Below, in pieces: positions 38,606 through 38,838 of a DNA stretch of 38,838 nt. How positions within the stretch are numbered: position 1 is the stretch's first letter; every line of letters starts with the position of its first letter. The DNA comes from Nonomuraea zeae (GTDB taxonomy: Bacteria > Actinomycetota > Actinomycetes > Streptosporangiales > Streptosporangiaceae). The notes beneath the pieces were generated by a model that ran no database searches, had not been told where the DNA came from, and saw nothing but the letters and a program-made list of their open reading frames with translations. The translations under genes were made by a program, and so were the position numbers. Where the stretch lies: positions 1-38,838 of the forward strand of contig NZ_VCKX01000097.1 in NCBI RefSeq assembly GCF_005889725.1, given 5' to 3'.

Positions 38606-38838
38606 GTCAAATCCCTCTCTTCGAGCACCGCGAGCAGCGGACCCGCCGCCGCCAGCACCGCCTGAACGTCCTCCGCGGACGGCGTCCGGCCCGTGTCCAG
38701 CACCAGCCGCACCCCGTCACCCAGCCTGATCCCCGTGATCACCCCGGTACGACGGACACCCCGCCGCACCGCCTCCGTGTCTCGCCCTGCGTCTCTCTCT
38801 GCGTGCCCGTCCGTGTCTCCGCCGCCGCCCCTGTGCCC
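38602..38838 (-). CDS. 3' end of a gene coupled to the VIT-VWA gene (partial)
   Basis: 78 codons from the window edge to a TGA that overlaps the VIT-VWA ATG. The visible part has a charged Gly/Asp/Arg-rich linker, then TGVITGIRLGDGVRLVLDTGR and a final helix PSAEDVQAVLAAAGPLLAVLEER. The short beta hairpin plus terminal helix resembles the C-terminus of actinobacterial MerR-like regulators that sit before VIT-VWA genes, but this is only an impression; no catalytic motif is in the visible part. The start lies beyond the window. Confidence 0.65.
   Translation of the reverse strand, partial: GHRGGGGDTDGHAERDAGRDTEAVRRGVRRTGVITGIRLGDGVRLVLDTGRTPSAEDVQAVLAAAGPLLAVLEERDLT

Noticed and set aside
35948..38665. 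905-residue plus-strand ORF
   Set aside because: Antisense shadow of the VIT-VWA gene, which has complete domain motifs on the minus strand.
1..38838. Secondary-metabolite cluster, prophage, integrative element or defence island
   Set aside because: No PKS/NRPS, terpene, RiPP, phage structural, integrase, restriction or toxin-antitoxin genes seen; base composition and codon use are uniform.

Overview
The window is a high-GC actinomycete chromosome segment. Evidence: strong G/C bias at third codon positions, many GTG/TTG starts, frequent 4-base stop/start overlaps, TANNNT -10 boxes directly in front of start codons, a ydaO-type leader upstream of a cell-wall hydrolase, a PimB-like mannosyltransferase and a ROK glucokinase locus of the Streptomyces type. 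A member of the Streptosporangiales is plausible, but the genus cannot be fixed from this sequence. The first 66 bases are not genomic. They read as an error-containing Illumina P5 + Nextera i5 + transposase adapter, so the left edge is a contig end. There are no rRNA, tRNA, CRISPR, IS, phage or attachment-site signals.

Layout. 67-1837 (-): three overlapping membrane-protein genes with two bacterial PH-domain (YdbS/YdbT-like) proteins. 1942-3860 (+): DesK/NarL-type two-component pair. 3863-4924 (-): APH-fold phosphotransferase. 5069-7464 (+): coiled-coil NYN/PIN-like nuclease protein, then a secreted NlpC/P60 hydrolase. 7539-9198: divergent LysR regulator and methyltransferase. 9199-10248: a control region with a perfect Crp palindrome and a c-di-AMP (ydaO) riboswitch ahead of a second NlpC/P60 hydrolase that appears to start at CTG. 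10535-14145 (+): a Tat-type secreted HExxH metalloprotein, an M48 protease and pimB. 14189-17261 (-): sugar ABC transporter (binding protein and two permeases), divergent from a DeoR regulator at 17449-18210 with two inverted repeats between them. 18306-19615: divergent aldo/keto reductase and MerR regulator with a textbook long-spacer MerR promoter.

19747-26266 is a lipid/glucokinase neighbourhood: acyl-CoA ligase (-), metallophosphoesterase, SRPBCC protein, ArsA-like ATPase with an HSP20-like tail, a small Cys-motif protein, ROK glucokinase and an EEP-fold phosphoesterase (+). It continues to a secreted seven-repeat propeller-like protein, an acidic membrane protein, an alpha/beta hydrolase and a lysophosphatidate-type acyltransferase (29673). 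29681-30695: divergent MarR/DoxX with a clear palindromic operator. 30708-33104: divergent LysR/MFS exporter. 33076-35629 (-): homocysteine S-methyltransferase, trehalose-phosphatase and a Crp/Fnr regulator carrying a tandem-repeat insert. 35703-35966: YciI-like protein. 36068-38838 (-): a large VIT-VWA protein overlapped by the 3' end of an upstream gene that runs off the window.

Most of the content is ordinary actinomycete core genome. The most interesting signals are the hydrolase apparently controlled by both cAMP-Crp and c-di-AMP with a CTG start, the duplicated 15-base promoter that brackets the SRPBCC/ArsA module, the MerR promoter overlapped by a Crp-like site, the Crp/Fnr gene with a variable repeat inside its DNA-binding half, and the poorly characterised FadD-MPE-SRPBCC-ArsA-Cys-protein-glucokinase module.
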